Of a DNA stretch of 39,410 bases, positions 7,844-15,502 are shown in pieces (within the stretch, counting starts at the first letter, position 1; every line of letters starts with the position of its first letter). A program made the translations under genes and the position numbers. A model generated the notes under the pieces. That model was not told where the DNA came from. It saw only the letters and a list, made by a program, of their open reading frames with translations, and searched no databases. This DNA comes from JAEEJA01 sp036343175. GTDB lineage: Bacteria > Bacillota > Clostridia > Lachnospirales > Lachnospiraceae. The DNA is taken from contig JAZASR010000019.1 of the NCBI GenBank assembly GCA_036343175.1, positions 1 to 39,410 on the forward strand, given 5' to 3'.

Positions 7844-7872
7844 TTGACAGGCTTTATTGCTTGTGCTAGTAT
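7844..7872 (+). promoter_or_regulatory. Promoter of the NlpC/P60 gene
   Basis: Perfect TTGACA (7844-7849), a 17-bp spacer, then TAGTAT (7867-7872). It gives a leader of about 75 bases before the start at 7954. The leader contains repeated GTAACA/ATAACA motifs with no clear fold. Confidence 0.82.
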
Positions 7873-7953
7873 CTAACTTGTAACAAAGTTGTAACATTTA
7901 CATAACAATATATAACATCTTTGTGACGATCAAAAAGGAGTGTTATTTATATT

Positions 7954-9339
7954 ATGAAAAAGAATTATGCGCTGATTGCCAAGTGTCTTGCAGCCGTAGT
8001 AGTAATTGGCGGTGTTTACGTTAATTCAGATGCCATATCTCTCGTCTCTGAGAAGGCGATAGCAGGTATATCTGTTTCTTTAGATAAAGCCTCTGAAAAA
8101 CATGCGCAGGAGGCTTCCGAATCAGCAAGGGTACATGCTGAGGATAAAGGTTATGATACAGTTTCCGCATCAGTTCAGACATCTGATGATGCGTCAGAAA
8201 GCACATCAGAAGAAGCTTATAATGAAGATACATCGATCAGTACATCTATAGCTTCAGGTGCTGCGGCAGATGAAAACGAGGGTGCCGATCCTGAAGCGGA
8301 TGATACAGATGGTGTTGAGACATATGAAGAGTACGCTGAAGATGGAGAACTTTCAAAGGATGGCATAAAGCTTGACTTGAGATTCGATCGTCTTGGCATG
8401 TCCAAGGTCCAGACATACCTCAATGTAAGAAAGAAGCCGTCACAGAATTCTGAGATAGTAGGCAAGATGACGAAGAACAATGCCTGCAATATCTATAAGA
8501 TCAAGAAGGGCTGGGCAAAGATCAAGTCCGGAAATGTTATAGGATACGTTAAGGCTGATTATCTTTATACAGATGAGGAAGCAGAAAAGAAGGCCAAGGA
8601 GAATGCTGATCTTAGAATAAATGTAACTACAACTACATTAAATGTCCGTTTCCTTCCGACAACAGAGTCCAGGATCTACGATCTAATTTCAGAAGACAGT
8701 GATTACAGGGTCGTTAAGAACAATATTACAAAGGACTGGCTCGATCGCCTTGTTCAGAAGATGGTAGACCGTAAGGATCTCAAGAAGAAGGATGTAAAGA
8801 ATGCTGATTGGGACGCTATCTATAATGATCTCGACAATTGGATCTGTATAAAGATCGATAACGGCAAGGCTTTCGTCAACAGAGATTATGTAAAGCTCTC
8901 ATATAATGTTGACAGGGCTGTTCCATTTACAGTTAAACAGACAGGAGAAAGCGGCGGAAGCGGATCATCAGCTTCCGGATCATCAGGCGGCGTTGGCGGC
9001 GGCATTGTAAATTATGCAATGCAGTTCCTTGGAAATCCTTATGTCTGGGGAGGTTCATCTCTTACACATGGTACAGACTGCTCTGGCTTTACTATGAGTC
9101 TTTATGCAGCATATGGCAAATATCTGCCACACAGTTCATCAGCACAGGCAGGATGCACAACAAGTGTTTCTTCACCTCAGCCGGGAGACCTCTTCTTCTA
9201 CGGTAGCGGCGGACACGTAAGCCACGTTGCAATGTATATTGGCGGCGGTCAGGTAATACATGCCAGCAACCATATTGATGGCATTAAGATCTCCAATGCA
9301 TATTATCGTTCACCTATTAAGATCGGCCGTGTAGGATAA
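7954..9339 (+). CDS. Secreted SH3b-NlpC/P60 cell-wall hydrolase
   Basis: A 461-residue exported peptidoglycan hydrolase (gamma-D-glutamyl-diamino acid endopeptidase family). Residues 1-28 are a signal/anchor (KKN, hydrophobic core). Residues about 30-140 are a Ser/Glu/Asp-rich low-complexity stretch. The first SH3b domain (about 150-205) has YLNVRKKPS, EIVGKM and GYVKADYL. A second, longer SH3b-like domain (about 225-325) has TTLNVRFLPT and FVNRDYVKL. A Gly/Ser linker leads to NlpC/P60 (about 348-461) with Cys376 in TDCSGF, His424 in SHVAMYIG and a third polar residue in HASN. The set of catalytic residues is complete. Likely roles are cell separation or wall turnover. The ribosome site is AAGGAG with an 11-base spacing. 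Confidence 0.92.
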   Translation: MKKNYALIAKCLAAVVVIGGVYVNSDAISLVSEKAIAGISVSLDKASEKHAQEASESARVHAEDKGYDTVSASVQTSDDASESTSEEAYNEDTSISTSIASGAAADENEGADPEADDTDGVETYEEYAEDGELSKDGIKLDLRFDRLGMSKVQTYLNVRKKPSQNSEIVGKMTKNNACNIYKIKKGWAKIKSGNVIGYVKADYLYTDEEAEKKAKENADLRINVTTTTLNVRFLPTTESRIYDLISEDSDYRVVKNNITKDWLDRLVQKMVDRKDLKKKDVKNADWDAIYNDLDNWICIKIDNGKAFVNRDYVKLSYNVDRAVPFTVKQTGESGGSGSSASGSSGGVGGGIVNYAMQFLGNPYVWGGSSLTHGTDCSGFTMSLYAAYGKYLPHSSSAQAGCTTSVSSPQPGDLFFYGSGGHVSHVAMYIGGGQVIHASNHIDGIKISNAYYRSPIKIGRVG

Positions 9340-9378
9340 TTTAATATTGCCGCGCAGGCTTAAGCATGAAGAAAAAGC

Positions 9379-9430
9379 GCAATCAGAAATTGACTTTTAT
9401 GCAATCGTGAAAATGATATTTCTGGATTGC
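9379..9430. other. Inverted repeat
   Basis: GCAATCAGAAAT (9379-9390) pairs with ATTTCTGGATTGC (9418-9430), with one bulge and a 27-base loop. It lies between the NlpC/P60 gene and its terminator. It could help protect or process the 3' end of the mRNA; it has no T-run of its own. Confidence 0.6.
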
Positions 9431-9444
9431 CTCATTATAATATG

Positions 9445-9484
9445 AAAGACCATCTGCATTTCTTAATGCAGGTGGTCTTTTTGT
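9445..9484 (+). terminator. Rho-independent terminator after the NlpC/P60 gene
   Basis: AAAGACCATCTGCATT pairs with AATGCAGGTGGTCTTT and is followed by TT. The stem is long and GC-containing with one G-U pair. Confidence 0.93.
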
Positions 9485-9529
9485 GAAAGGATAGATCATC
9501 AGATAGATACTGGAGTCAGGAGAAAAATT

Positions 9530-11011
9530 ATGCGTAGATTCAAGGTCGGCATCATAGGATGCGGAGCTGCAGGGATGATGGCAGCCATAGAGGCAGCAAA
9601 GAGCGGTGCCTCTGTCTGCATATTTGAGAAGAACAGGGCACCCGGCAGGAAGCTTAAGGCAACTGGAAACGGAAAATGCAATTTTACCAATCTGTATATG
9701 AAGCCAAAGTGCTATTCGCCATGGTCTCAGTCATTCGTGAAGTCTGCTCTGGACGCATTCGGGGCAAAGGAGACCATTGATTTCTTTGAAAAGCTTGGTA
9801 TGGGCATGATATCCAGGGACGGCTATATCTACCCTGAAAGCGGTGAAGCAATGGCCGTAGTGAATGTCCTTTCAAGAGAGCTTGAGAGGCTTAGTGTCAC
9901 GGTAATGATTGGCTGCAGTGTGAAAGAGGTAAGTCCCTTAAAGGACGGTGGATTCATTATTACTGCTGTGTCTGCTGAAAATGATGCGGACAAAGCTTTT
10001 GCTGCTGACCTGTCTGATAGGAATACCAACAGAAAAAATGATAAAAACAGGCAGAATGATAAAAGCGGGAAATGCACAGATAATTCTTTCCATGGCAGAA
10101 AAAGCGGTGGAAAATCAAATAAGAAAGAACAATTCCGGGTCGGTAAGCTCATAATAGCGGCGGGAAGCCCGGCAGGACCGGATCTCGGGGGCAGCGCATC
10201 CGGTTACATAATAGCAAAGATGCTTGGACATAAGATAATAGAGCCGATACCTGCACTTACAGGTCTTAGGCTCGATCTTCCCGAAAAGCTCATGAATGAT
10301 TGGAATGGAGTAAGATTCCGCGGTCAGATAAGTTTAAAGTCAGATTATTTCAGAGAACTGAAATGTGAAGATCATTCTGAAAGAGCAAAGATCGCTGATG
10401 ATACATATTGCTCCACGGGTGAGTTGATACTAAGCAGGGCTGGTATTTCAGGAATACCGGCATTTCAGCTGTCTGCCCTGGCCGGAAGGGCTTTACGGAA
10501 TGGTTTTAAGGTAGATTCGGGGATAAAGCTGTTATTTGAGTCACATGAATATGCCATTGAACGTGCCATGAATTTCATAAAAAGTCATCCTGATGCTGAT
10601 ATTGAAGATATTCTTGTGGGAGTGGTGAACTCGAAGCTTGTCTCAGCGCTAATAAATTCAGGCTATTTAAGAAAAAGTAAAAAGGGCGCAGGCATCCATG
10701 ATAGAAATGACCATGATGTTCATCCGTACGGGATTAAGAAAGAGGAAATTATCCGGTCGATCAGACTGCTTTCTGATTTCAAAGCATGCGTTACAGGCAC
10801 ATTCGGCTTTGACAGGGCGCAGGCCGCCGCAGGGGGCGTATCTTTAGATGAAGTTGACCCTGAGACATGCGGGTCCAGGCTTGTTCCTGATCTGTATTTT
10901 GCCGGTGAGATCCTTGATGTTGATGGAATATGCGGCGGATACAATCTTCAGTGGGCGTGGAGTTCAGGAATACTTGCAGGAAGGTCATGTACAGATATTG
11001 AATTTCATTGA
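9530..11011 (+). CDS. NAD(P)/FAD-dependent oxidoreductase, HI0933/BaiN family
   Basis: A 493-residue flavoprotein. The N-terminal dinucleotide-binding motif is GIIGCGAAGMMAAIEAAKSG, followed by the family signature PGRKLKATGNGKCNFTN. The C-terminal FAD-closing motif is LYFAGEILDVDGICGGYNLQ, near the end as in this family. Middle motifs (GLRLDLPEK, FRGQISL) fit HI0933-like proteins. These proteins have been linked to reductive steps on bile acids (BaiN) but most have no known substrate. A hydrophilic N/K/D-rich insert of about 50 residues (about 150-201) separates two normally adjacent strands and is atypical. AGGAG lies 8 bases before the start. The next gene is also a flavoprotein. Confidence 0.88.
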   Translation: MRRFKVGIIGCGAAGMMAAIEAAKSGASVCIFEKNRAPGRKLKATGNGKCNFTNLYMKPKCYSPWSQSFVKSALDAFGAKETIDFFEKLGMGMISRDGYIYPESGEAMAVVNVLSRELERLSVTVMIGCSVKEVSPLKDGGFIITAVSAENDADKAFAADLSDRNTNRKNDKNRQNDKSGKCTDNSFHGRKSGGKSNKKEQFRVGKLIIAAGSPAGPDLGGSASGYIIAKMLGHKIIEPIPALTGLRLDLPEKLMNDWNGVRFRGQISLKSDYFRELKCEDHSERAKIADDTYCSTGELILSRAGISGIPAFQLSALAGRALRNGFKVDSGIKLLFESHEYAIERAMNFIKSHPDADIEDILVGVVNSKLVSALINSGYLRKSKKGAGIHDRNDHDVHPYGIKKEEIIRSIRLLSDFKACVTGTFGFDRAQAAAGGVSLDEVDPETCGSRLVPDLYFAGEILDVDGICGGYNLQWAWSSGILAGRSCTDIEFH

Positions 11012-11034
11012 TGAATATCATATAATAGTATAGT

Positions 11035-11061
11035 TGACACTTTCTTTGGGTAAAGGTGTCA
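11035..11061. other. Short hairpin in spacer
   Basis: TGACAC...GTGTCA with an inner CTTT/AAAG pair lies in the 145-bp gap between the two flavoprotein genes. The 5' arm includes a TTGACA, but no matching -10 hexamer lies at the right distance, so this may be an operator or simply a hairpin. Confidence 0.4.
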
Positions 11062-11156
11062 GGATATCTTTAGTGTATAAAATATTATTTCCAGTCAATT
11101 TTTCAGGAATGGGGAGAACTTTTGATACGCAAATAATGTATTGAAGAGGTGTAAGG

Positions 11157-12839
11157 ATGATCAGAGTTACTCAGCTCAGAATGTCTATCGACTATATAGT
11201 GCAGAATTCGCCGGCTGTAGAGGTCAGACATGGTGTTATTTCCAAAGAGGAGGAGAACTGCGTAAGAGTTTATCTTGCTCAGATCATGAACGTCCTGAGT
11301 GAAGATATTCATGACTTGAAGATCGTTAAAAAGTCTATAGATGCCAGGAAAAAGCAGAATGAAACATTTGTATATACGGTCGAGTTCAAGGCATTAAGGG
11401 AGCATAAGCTCGCCAATATCATAGGAAATACAGCTACTGTGGTTCCTGATGGTGATTATCAGGAAGAGAATCATATTATGAAGGACGTTGCCCTTCAGAT
11501 AGCTCTCGGAAGACGTCCTAAGAAACGTCCTGTTGTAGTTGGCATGGGCCCTGCAGGTCTTTTTGCGGCACTTGTCCTTGCTCAGTCCGGCTTGAGTCCT
11601 ATTATCATTGAGAGAGGATCCGAGGTAGGAGAGAGGGCTAAAAAGGTCGAGGCTTTCTTCAGCGGAGATGAAGAACTCGATCCTGAGTGCAATGTTCAGT
11701 TCGGTGAAGGCGGGGCAGGTACTTTTTCCGATGGAAAGCTCAACAGCGGTGTTAAAGATAAAGACGGAAAGATAAAATATATCCTTGAGACCTTCGCTAA
11801 CTATGGCGCGCCATCACAGATACTCTATGAAGCCAAGCCCCATGTAGGTACAGACAGACTCAGAGATGTTGTCATTGCCCTTCGTGAAAGGATCATAGCT
11901 CTTGGCGGTGAAGTGTTCTTTAATACAAGATTTGAAGAGCCTGTCGTCGACTTCCAGGGTAATCTTATGGGTATCATCGTTACTCAGGGTGACCAGCGGG
12001 TAACTATCGACTGCGACAAGCTTATCCTTGCGACCGGTCACAGTGCCCGTGATACATTTAAACACCTTTATGATTTCGGTATGAACATTATTCCCAAGTC
12101 ATTTGCAATAGGGGTAAGGGTCCAGCATTCACAGGATTATCTCAATACAGTTCAGTATGGCAGATACGGGAATATTCTTCCGCCTGCAACATATAAAGTC
12201 ACATATCATACTTCAACAGGCCGGGGAGTGTATTCATTCTGTATGTGTCCCGGCGGCTATGTGGTCAATGCTTCAAGCGTGCCTGGCAGGCTCTGTGTAA
12301 ACGGCATGAGCTATTACAATCGTGAGAGCCCGAATGCCAATTCAGCAATCGTCGTAACCGTAGGTCCTCAGGACTTTGGAAGCACTGATCCGCTTTCAGG
12401 TGTATACTTCCAGGACGTCCTTGAAAAGTATGCATATAATGCCTGTGATGGCAGGATACCTCTTCAGCTTTATGGCGACTTCAGGGAGAATCGTATAAGC
12501 TCAGGATTTGGTACTGTACAGCCGGTTATGAAGGGAAAGTTTGGATTTGCCAATCTTCGTGATGTTCTTCCTAAGTATGTATCTGAATCTATCATCGAAG
12601 GCATGGGGGATTTCGGGCGAAGAATCCCGGGCTTTGACGCCGATGATACTATCATGTCAGGCATTGAGTCAAGAACATCATCCCCTATCAGAATGGTGAG
12701 AGATGAAAACTTTATATCCAATATAAAGGGCATATATCCATGCGGTGAAGGTGCGGGATATGCGGGCGGCATCATGAGCGCGGCAGTTGACGGCATGAAA
12801 GTAGCTGAGCAGATAGCAGCTACAACAGAGCTTATGTAA
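11157..12839 (+). CDS. FAD-dependent dehydrogenase, COG2509-like
   Basis: A 560-residue flavoprotein. Residues 1-110 form the N-terminal domain characteristic of this group (DIHDLKIVKKSIDARKK). The dinucleotide-binding motif VVVGMGPAGLFAALVLAQSG starts near residue 125, followed by PIIIERG. Other signatures are FGEGGAGTFSDGKLNSG, LATGHSARDTF, FAIGVRVQH, FCMCPGG and, at the C-terminus, GIYPCGEGAGYAGGIMSAAVDG. Members are annotated as uncharacterised FAD-dependent dehydrogenases; no substrate is known to me. It follows another flavoprotein, with a ribosome site GAGGTG and ATG at 11157. The gene ends at a shared bidirectional terminator. Confidence 0.88.
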   Translation: MIRVTQLRMSIDYIVQNSPAVEVRHGVISKEEENCVRVYLAQIMNVLSEDIHDLKIVKKSIDARKKQNETFVYTVEFKALREHKLANIIGNTATVVPDGDYQEENHIMKDVALQIALGRRPKKRPVVVGMGPAGLFAALVLAQSGLSPIIIERGSEVGERAKKVEAFFSGDEELDPECNVQFGEGGAGTFSDGKLNSGVKDKDGKIKYILETFANYGAPSQILYEAKPHVGTDRLRDVVIALRERIIALGGEVFFNTRFEEPVVDFQGNLMGIIVTQGDQRVTIDCDKLILATGHSARDTFKHLYDFGMNIIPKSFAIGVRVQHSQDYLNTVQYGRYGNILPPATYKVTYHTSTGRGVYSFCMCPGGYVVNASSVPGRLCVNGMSYYNRESPNANSAIVVTVGPQDFGSTDPLSGVYFQDVLEKYAYNACDGRIPLQLYGDFRENRISSGFGTVQPVMKGKFGFANLRDVLPKYVSESIIEGMGDFGRRIPGFDADDTIMSGIESRTSSPIRMVRDENFISNIKGIYPCGEGAGYAGGIMSAAVDGMKVAEQIAATTELM

Positions 12840-12877
12840 AATAAGATCAATAATATTTTGATGCTGGAAATAATAAT

Positions 12878-12913
12878 AAAAAGGCATACGATCGATCGGT
12901 CGTATGCCTTTTT
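12878..12913. terminator. Bidirectional terminator between convergent genes
   Basis: AAAAAGGCATACGA (12878-12891) pairs with TCGTATGCCTTTTT (12900-12913). The A-run and T-run on the two sides serve both the plus-strand flavoprotein gene and the minus-strand cstA. Confidence 0.95.
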
Positions 12914-12978
12914 AACGTTTTGCAGTTTAAGTTATTTCTTCAAGCTTCGTAAAAGCGATGGATACTTATGATCATGCC

Positions 12979-14706
12979 TTAAGCTTCTGCTGTATCAGCT
13001 TTTTCATCTGATAATTCCTTCTTTGTAAGAGTTTTGGAACATGTGATAACAACGATGATGCCAAGAACGATAAGGAAGGCTGCTACGATGAGCTGGAGAC
13101 CATTTACAAGGAATGTGCCTGTTCCAGCTGAAAGAGCCTTGATGTTGTTGATAACGTTCATCACAACTGCAGTGAATGTTACACAGAGCATGATGAGCAT
13201 CGGAGGGTAGAGCATGGCATGCTTTCTCTTTGTAGCCTTAAGGAATACGGCAACACCGAAAAGAACGAGTGCTGCGAGCATCTGGTTAGCTGAACCGAAG
13301 AGAGCCCATACATTCTTATATCCGCCGAGGCAGAGGAGATATCCGAAGAAAAGTGTGATGACAGTTGCGAAGTAAGGATTAGTTAAAAACTTTCTAACGC
13401 CTGTAAGATCGGAACGATCTACCTTTTCGCCGATGAAGAGCTCCTGGAATGACATACGGCCGATACGACCGACTGAATCAAGTGTTGAGAATGCAAGTGT
13501 GGCAACACACATGGTCATGAATACATTGGCTGCTGCATTTGGAATACCGAACTTCTCAAGGAAGCCTGCAATACCTGCTGCAAAGATCTGGAAAGGTGTC
13601 TGATCTGCCGGTGCAAGACCATTGACTGCAACTGCACCTACTACAAGAAGTGATACTACGCCGAGAAGTGTCTCTGTAAGCATAGCGCCGTAACCGACGA
13701 AAAGCATATCCTTTTCATTGGATACAGTCTTTGAAGATGTACCGGATGATACAAGTGAGTGGAAACCTGAAACGGCACCGCATGCTATAGTTACGAAAAG
13801 CATAGGGAAGAGATAGCTCTTGGAACCGTCAGCAGCTGTAAGTACGAAACCGTTGAAAGCGTTGAGCTTCATATCAGGATGTCCCACAAGTACTCCGACA
13901 ACTCCGCCGAGAAGCATACCTATGAACATGAATGTTGTCATGTAATCACGTGGCTGCATGTAGATCCACATCGGGATGATAGCTGCGAAGAAAAGATATA
14001 CCATGATTACATAGTTCCAGTTTGTTGCTGAAAGATATATAGGAAGATTTGCACCAACTGCGAATGTAGCTGCAAGAAGAGCAATACCGATTACAGCCTT
14101 TGCTACTTCATTGAGCTTCTTGCCGCTCTTCTCTATACCCTTCTGGACAAGGCCGAAGATAATAGATGCGACAACAAAGAACATTGAGATCGAACCTGCA
14201 GCAGCACCGTTGTAATTCTTGGAACCATCAGCCATAGTACCATTGAATGTACTTGAAACCATTGATGTGAATGCTGCGATTACAAGTAAGCAGAAGAGCC
14301 AGCAGAAGAGGGTGAATACACGTCTGCCGGACTTTCCGATGTACTTCTCAATGACAAGACCTATTGACTTGCCTTCATTCTTAACTGAAGCATAGAGAGC
14401 ACCGAAGTCCTGAACTGCTCCGAAGAATACACCGCCGATCAGGAGCCAGAGAAGAACAGGAACCCAGCCGAATGCTGCGGCAAGGATAGGACCCTGTACA
14501 GGACCTGCGCCTGCGATAGATGAAAACTGATGTGCAAATACTGTAAGTTTTGAGGCCGGAACGTAATCTTCACCGTCCTGATGTGTGTAAGCAGGGGTCT
14601 TGGCCTTAGGATCGATCCCCCATGATTTGGCAAGAAATCTGCCGTAGAAGACATAGCCGCAGAATAATACGACTATTGCGATAAGTAAGATAACCAGACT
14701 GTTCAT
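12979..14706 (-). CDS. cstA: CstA-family carbon starvation transporter
   Basis: A 575-residue membrane protein of the CstA/BtsT family, which imports pyruvate or, in some reports, peptides. It has about 15-17 hydrophobic segments. Family motifs near the N-terminus are VFYGRFLAKSWGID and the HQFSSIAGAGPVQGPILA stretch; later GGVFFGAVQDFGALYAS, GFHSLVSSGTSSKTVSNEKD (conserved in the family), FSTLDSVGRIGRM and FGSANQMLAALVLFG. The start at 14706 has AAGGAG about 12 bases upstream. Length matches the short Firmicute form. The gene stands alone on the minus strand behind a T-box leader with its own promoter, so its expression should respond to uncharged tRNA, that is, shortage of one amino acid. 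This suggests its cargo is an amino-acid source or precursor. Confidence 0.92.
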   Translation of the reverse strand: MNSLVILLIAIVVLFCGYVFYGRFLAKSWGIDPKAKTPAYTHQDGEDYVPASKLTVFAHQFSSIAGAGPVQGPILAAAFGWVPVLLWLLIGGVFFGAVQDFGALYASVKNEGKSIGLVIEKYIGKSGRRVFTLFCWLFCLLVIAAFTSMVSSTFNGTMADGSKNYNGAAAGSISMFFVVASIIFGLVQKGIEKSGKKLNEVAKAVIGIALLAATFAVGANLPIYLSATNWNYVIMVYLFFAAIIPMWIYMQPRDYMTTFMFIGMLLGGVVGVLVGHPDMKLNAFNGFVLTAADGSKSYLFPMLFVTIACGAVSGFHSLVSSGTSSKTVSNEKDMLFVGYGAMLTETLLGVVSLLVVGAVAVNGLAPADQTPFQIFAAGIAGFLEKFGIPNAAANVFMTMCVATLAFSTLDSVGRIGRMSFQELFIGEKVDRSDLTGVRKFLTNPYFATVITLFFGYLLCLGGYKNVWALFGSANQMLAALVLFGVAVFLKATKRKHAMLYPPMLIMLCVTFTAVVMNVINNIKALSAGTGTFLVNGLQLIVAAFLIVLGIIVVITCSKTLTKKELSDEKADTAEA

Positions 14707-14843
14707 AATACTTTCACTACTCCTTTTCCATTGCTAAATATTTATGGAAGAAGTTTAAGATCCTTTTGAAACTGATTCCGACAGCTAAGCTTAGGTACTT
14801 TCACATTATAATCTGAAAGCAGCTGTTTCTAAAATAAGAACAA

Positions 14844-15190
14844 CAAAAAAAGCTTTCGTCATCTGAAACAGTCTTTTAAGGAACTTTTTCTTCCTTAGTC
14901 TGATTCAAAGACGAAAGCTTATAAAATCTTTTATAAGTTCCGCGGTACCACTTTGATTGTCAGTAGATACTGACCACTCATTCCGGGCTTTCTGAGATCA
15001 CATATGATCCATATTCAGCCGGTATCCTTTAACGGCGGATTACCGGTGATGCTTACTGATGATATTTTCAGCACACTGCTCACAGAGGATAAATATAAAA
15101 GTCTGAACACTGCCTCACACCATATTTCACAGCTCTCTTCTGAACAGGAACTTTTATACCGCTATTCTGATCAACGCATTTCTTTTTAAC
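14844..15190 (-). promoter_or_regulatory. T-box riboswitch leader of cstA
   Basis: Reading the minus strand: a Stem I region (about 15180-15049) with base pairs ATGC/GCAT, a middle helix ATAAAAGT/ACTTTTAT, and apical AGAGAGCTG and GGTGTGAGGCAG resembling the usual tRNA-elbow contact. Stem II is CCGGTAATCC/GGATACCGG (about 15047-15019). Stem III is GTCAGTA/TACTGAC (14974-14959). The T-box AAGTGGTACCGCGG occupies 14953-14940. UGGU implies a tRNA ending in ACCA, i.e. discriminator A. The antiterminator (CAAAG and GCG with CGTCTTTG) competes with terminator arm AAGCTTTCGTC (14920-14910), which pairs with GACGAAAGCTT (14860-14850), then T6. I could not assign the specifier codon with confidence. 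Confidence 0.93.
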
Positions 15191-15197
15191 AAACCCT

Positions 15198-15226
15198 GTT
15201 ATAGCACCGGGGAAACCCATTGTCAA
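15198..15226 (-). promoter_or_regulatory. Promoter of the T-box/cstA transcript
   Basis: On the minus strand: TTGACA (15226-15221), a 17-bp spacer and TATAAC (15203-15198). Initiation near 15190 gives a leader of about 480 bases including the riboswitch. Confidence 0.88.
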
Positions 15227-15354
15227 CAAAAAAATACAAGTTTGTATATTTTGTACAAAAAGTTTTCGAAATTTCAGGATCTATTGTGAAATTTGATGAT
15301 AAAAACGCGGTAATTATCAGGAAATATTAAAGTAATATAACTGATAATAACAGG

Positions 15355-15374
15355 CTGATATTGATCAATATCAG
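15355..15374. promoter_or_regulatory. Perfect 20-bp palindrome, possible operator
   Basis: CTGATATTGA followed by its exact reverse complement, with no spacer. It lies in the divergent region between the cstA leader promoter and the ThrE-type gene, about 130 bases before the latter's start. Palindromes of this size commonly bind dimeric repressors; the protein is unknown. Confidence 0.55.
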
Positions 15375-15396
15375 TCATGAACAGCTATAAATACCT

Positions 15397-15446
15397 GGAA
15401 GAATCTATTAGCCGTTGAATAATTCTTCCATATATTGTAATATAAT
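15397..15446 (+). promoter_or_regulatory. Likely promoter region of the exporter gene with inverted repeat
   Basis: TGGAAGAAT (15397-15405) and ATTCTTCCA (15422-15430) form a 9-bp inverted repeat directly before a perfect -10 hexamer TATAAT (15441-15446). The -35 is unclear: TTGAAT at 15415-15420 is 20 bp away, longer than usual. The arrangement suggests a regulated promoter. Confidence 0.5.
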
Positions 15447-15502
15447 GCGCGGTAAAAAAGTTAACCGCAAATTCTGATAATTAATAAGGAAGAAGAGATA
15501 AA

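Noticed and set aside
15004..15189. Small plus-strand open frame of 61 codons
   Set aside because: It lies entirely within the minus-strand T-box leader and has no ribosome site.
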